Source of the DNA: an uncultured Gemmatimonadota bacterium
Lineage (GTDB): Bacteria > Gemmatimonadota > Gemmatimonadetes > Gemmatimonadales > Gemmatimonadaceae
DNA: 6,252 bases
Assembly: GCA_946887155.1 (NCBI GenBank)
Contig: CAMPKM010000185.1
Coordinates: forward strand, 1-6,252
Reading direction: 5' to 3'
Shown here: positions 4,758-6,252 of the stretch, one piece after another
Position numbering within the stretch: the stretch's first letter is position 1
Layout of the letters: each line of letters opens with the position of its first letter
Made by a program: the position numbers and the translations under genes
Notes under the pieces: model-generated
Seen by the model: only the letters and a program-made list of their open reading frames with translations
Databases searched by the model: none
What the model was told of the DNA's origin: nothing

Positions 4758-4855
4758 TATTGGTTAATGGAATAGGGTACCAGTATCTAAGGGCTAGCAC
4801 GGATACCGATACCCAGTACCAATAACCAACAACCAATACCCAGTAATCCCCTTAG
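4758..4855. repeat. Convergent-gap repeats with weak inverted arms
   Basis: TATTGGTT (4758-4765) is inverted as AACCAATA (4831-4838). CTAAGGG (4787-4793) is inverted as CCCTTAG (4849-4855), which covers the GHL10 stop codon. ATACCCAGTA is repeated directly (4809-4818, 4836-4845). GGAATAGGG (4769-4777) resembles a stray unit of the heptamer array. No T-run hairpin serving the GHL10 gene is evident, so its terminator is not identified. Confidence 0.55.
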
Positions 4856-6252
4856 TCCCCAATCAGCACCCTGACAGCAGCCGATTCCATCCCCGCTCTG
4901 CCGATCGAATTGACCACGATGTAGTCCGGCAGCAAGCCGTCGTCGCCGGGACCAAGGGTCACTCGTGGCGTGCCGGCGTCGACCAGGTCCGCACGCCAGC
5001 CGTCGCCATACCGGGCGCGGATGAGCCACCAGCGGGCGGTGGATGAACTGCTGTCGGCAGGTGATGAAATGCGGAGCGTGATCTCGCGCTCGGTCGTCGA
5101 CGACGTGACCGTCGGCGCGAGGGGGACCGAACTCGCCAGCCACGGCGATGCGGGCACCAGGGCCGGCGTGCGATAGGGGCCGGCCATCAGTCGGTCAGCG
5201 AGTTCGTCGGCGCTCTGCACCAGGGCCGTCATGTTGTAATGCACGTTGCCGCCAGCGCCCGGCTGGTCGCGGGTCAGCGTGATCTGCTGAAGCACCTCCT
5301 TCGCCTGCCATCGCTGCGAGCCGGTTGTCGTCACCTTGTACGTGCCGTTCCCCGGCCAGAGGTGTCTGCCGAGCGGGTTCTGGTCGGCCCACCAGGCCAA
5401 CAGCAGCGGATAGCTCTGCTGCGGCGCGCCGACCGCCCAGTAGAGCTGGGGGGCGAAGTAATCGAGCCACCCTTCCACGAGCCAGCGGCGCGAGTCGGCG
5501 TACAGCGCGTCGAATGCGTCCAACCCGCGAATCGGCGCCGGATATCCGGGCCGCCAGATCCCGAAGGGGCTGATGCCGAATTTCACCCACGGCTTTTCCT
5601 TCTTGATCTCGCCGTATAGCGACTCGACCAGCAGGTCCACGTTCCGGCGGCGCCAGGCATCGCGATCCAGCGTCCCCCCGCCGCGGCGGTACTTCGTCCA
5701 TGACGGATTGTCCGGAAACGGAATCTCGCGCCGGCGGCGATCCCGCTCCGGATACGGATAGAAATAGTCGTCGATGTGAACGCCATCGACATCGTATCGC
5801 TTCACAACATCCAGGATGACGCGCGTCGTATGGGCACGGACGCTCGGCTCACCCGGATCCATCCACAGGTACGGTCCGTATCGCTTTACGACCGAAGGCA
5901 TGGTGCGGCTCACGTGTCGAGCCGACAGCGAGCCGTGATCTCCGCGATAGCGTGCGCGGTAGGGATTGAACCAGGCGTGCAGCTCGAGCCCGCGCTTGTG
6001 CGATTCGGCGATGGCAAACGCCAACGGGTCCCATTCAGGCGACGGCGCCTTGCCATTCTGTCCCGTGAGGTACACCGACCACGGCTCGAGCGAGGACTCG
6101 TAGAGCGCGTCGGCGGCGGGACGGACCTGGAAGATGACGGCGTTCAGGCCGAGCGCCGCGGAGCTGTCGAGGATGCGGATCAGCTCCGCCTGCTGCTCCC
6201 CGGCGGCAAGGCCCCGGCGGTGACCGCGAAGGTGTGGGTCCCGTCGCCGCCC
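4852..6252 (-). CDS. GHL10 (DUF187) glycosyl hydrolase-like protein, N-terminus cut by window edge
   Basis: The open frame continues past the right edge, so 466 codons of a longer gene are visible; the GTG at 6073-6075 is an internal Val, not a start. The visible part begins late in the first strand of the GHL10 barrel and has the family marks: AVIFQVRPAADALYESSLEP (37-56), WDPLAFAIAESHKRGLELHA (74-93) then WFNPYR, VDGVHIDDYFYPYP (155-168; bases 5749-5790), GISPFGIWR (226-234) and DYFAPQLYW (264-272). A proline-rich linker leads to a C-terminal domain of about 90 residues (from about 378) that looks fibronectin/Ig-like and ends at VRVLIGD. The E. coli family member DigH (YddW) cleaves peptidoglycan glycan strands lacking stem peptides, so an envelope glycan target is likely; the exact substrate is unknown. 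A signal peptide is expected but lies outside the window. The first dozen visible residues (RRRDPHLRGHRRG) do not show the expected IDWP-type motif. Confidence 0.92.
   Translation of the reverse strand, partial: GRRRDPHLRGHRRGLAAGEQQAELIRILDSSAALGLNAVIFQVRPAADALYESSLEPWSVYLTGQNGKAPSPEWDPLAFAIAESHKRGLELHAWFNPYRARYRGDHGSLSARHVSRTMPSVVKRYGPYLWMDPGEPSVRAHTTRVILDVVKRYDVDGVHIDDYFYPYPERDRRRREIPFPDNPSWTKYRRGGGTLDRDAWRRRNVDLLVESLYGEIKKEKPWVKFGISPFGIWRPGYPAPIRGLDAFDALYADSRRWLVEGWLDYFAPQLYWAVGAPQQSYPLLLAWWADQNPLGRHLWPGNGTYKVTTTGSQRWQAKEVLQQITLTRDQPGAGGNVHYNMTALVQSADELADRLMAGPYRTPALVPASPWLASSVPLAPTVTSSTTEREITLRISSPADSSSSTARWWLIRARYGDGWRADLVDAGTPRVTLGPGDDGLLPDYIVVNSIGRAGMESAAVRVLIGD

Noticed and set aside
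4852..6075. Taking the GTG at 6073-6075 as the start of the GHL10 gene.
   Set aside because: The frame stays open to the window edge, and the upstream residues (QVRPAADALYESSLEPWS) are clearly part of the family domain.

Overview
This is a high-GC bacterial window with six protein genes, intergenic gaps rich in palindromes and short tandem repeats, and no RNA genes, transposases or CRISPR arrays that I can see. The G+C-rich coding, the ECF sigma/ZAS anti-sigma pair, the GGGGTC-T-GACCCC palindromes and the GGGAATA/GGGAATC heptamer arrays suggest a soil-type Acidobacteriota (Vicinamibacteria-like) or Gemmatimonadota genome. That placement is an inference from style; no marker gene is present.

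Layout. (1) Positions 1-2495, minus strand: a compact operon read right to left, made of an ECF sigma factor, an overlapping membrane-anchored ZAS anti-sigma factor and an exported two-PDZ, coiled-coil protein. The operon ends against a palindromic repeat cluster cut by the left window edge. (2) Positions 2496-2910: a divergent regulatory region of 415 bases. It has a near-consensus sigma70 promoter on the plus strand (TTGACA, 17 bases, TATTAG), a CRP/FNR-like dyad over the start of transcription, and a perfect 47-base palindrome in the long leader. (3) Positions 2911-4218, plus strand: an exported serine beta-lactamase-family hydrolase with a lysine/alanine-rich, histone-like tail, ending in a heptamer array that supplies its stop codon. 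(4) Positions 4382-4720, plus strand: a DUF59/MIP18 iron-sulfur assembly factor whose last codons form an intrinsic-terminator-like hairpin. (5) Positions 4721-4851: a convergent gap full of short direct and inverted repeats. (6) Positions 4852-6252, minus strand: a GHL10 (DUF187) glycosyl hydrolase-like protein, cut at its N-terminus by the right edge.

How the genes fit together. The sigma, anti-sigma and PDZ genes look like one envelope-stress or surface-sensing unit: cytoplasmic sigma, membrane anti-sigma, periplasmic PDZ protein. The serine hydrolase and the GHL10 protein are both envelope enzymes, possibly acting on cell wall or glycan, but nothing in the sequence shows that the sigma factor controls them. 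The DUF59 gene looks like an independent housekeeping gene.

The most unusual signals are four. The first is a palindrome family present at three sites, one of them inserted in frame into a signal peptide. The second is that all three TTA codons in the window lie in the heptamer GTTAGGC (Leu-Gly). The third is a terminator-like hairpin inside coding sequence. The fourth is a stop codon provided by a tandem repeat. I see no clear evidence of a wholly new multi-gene system.
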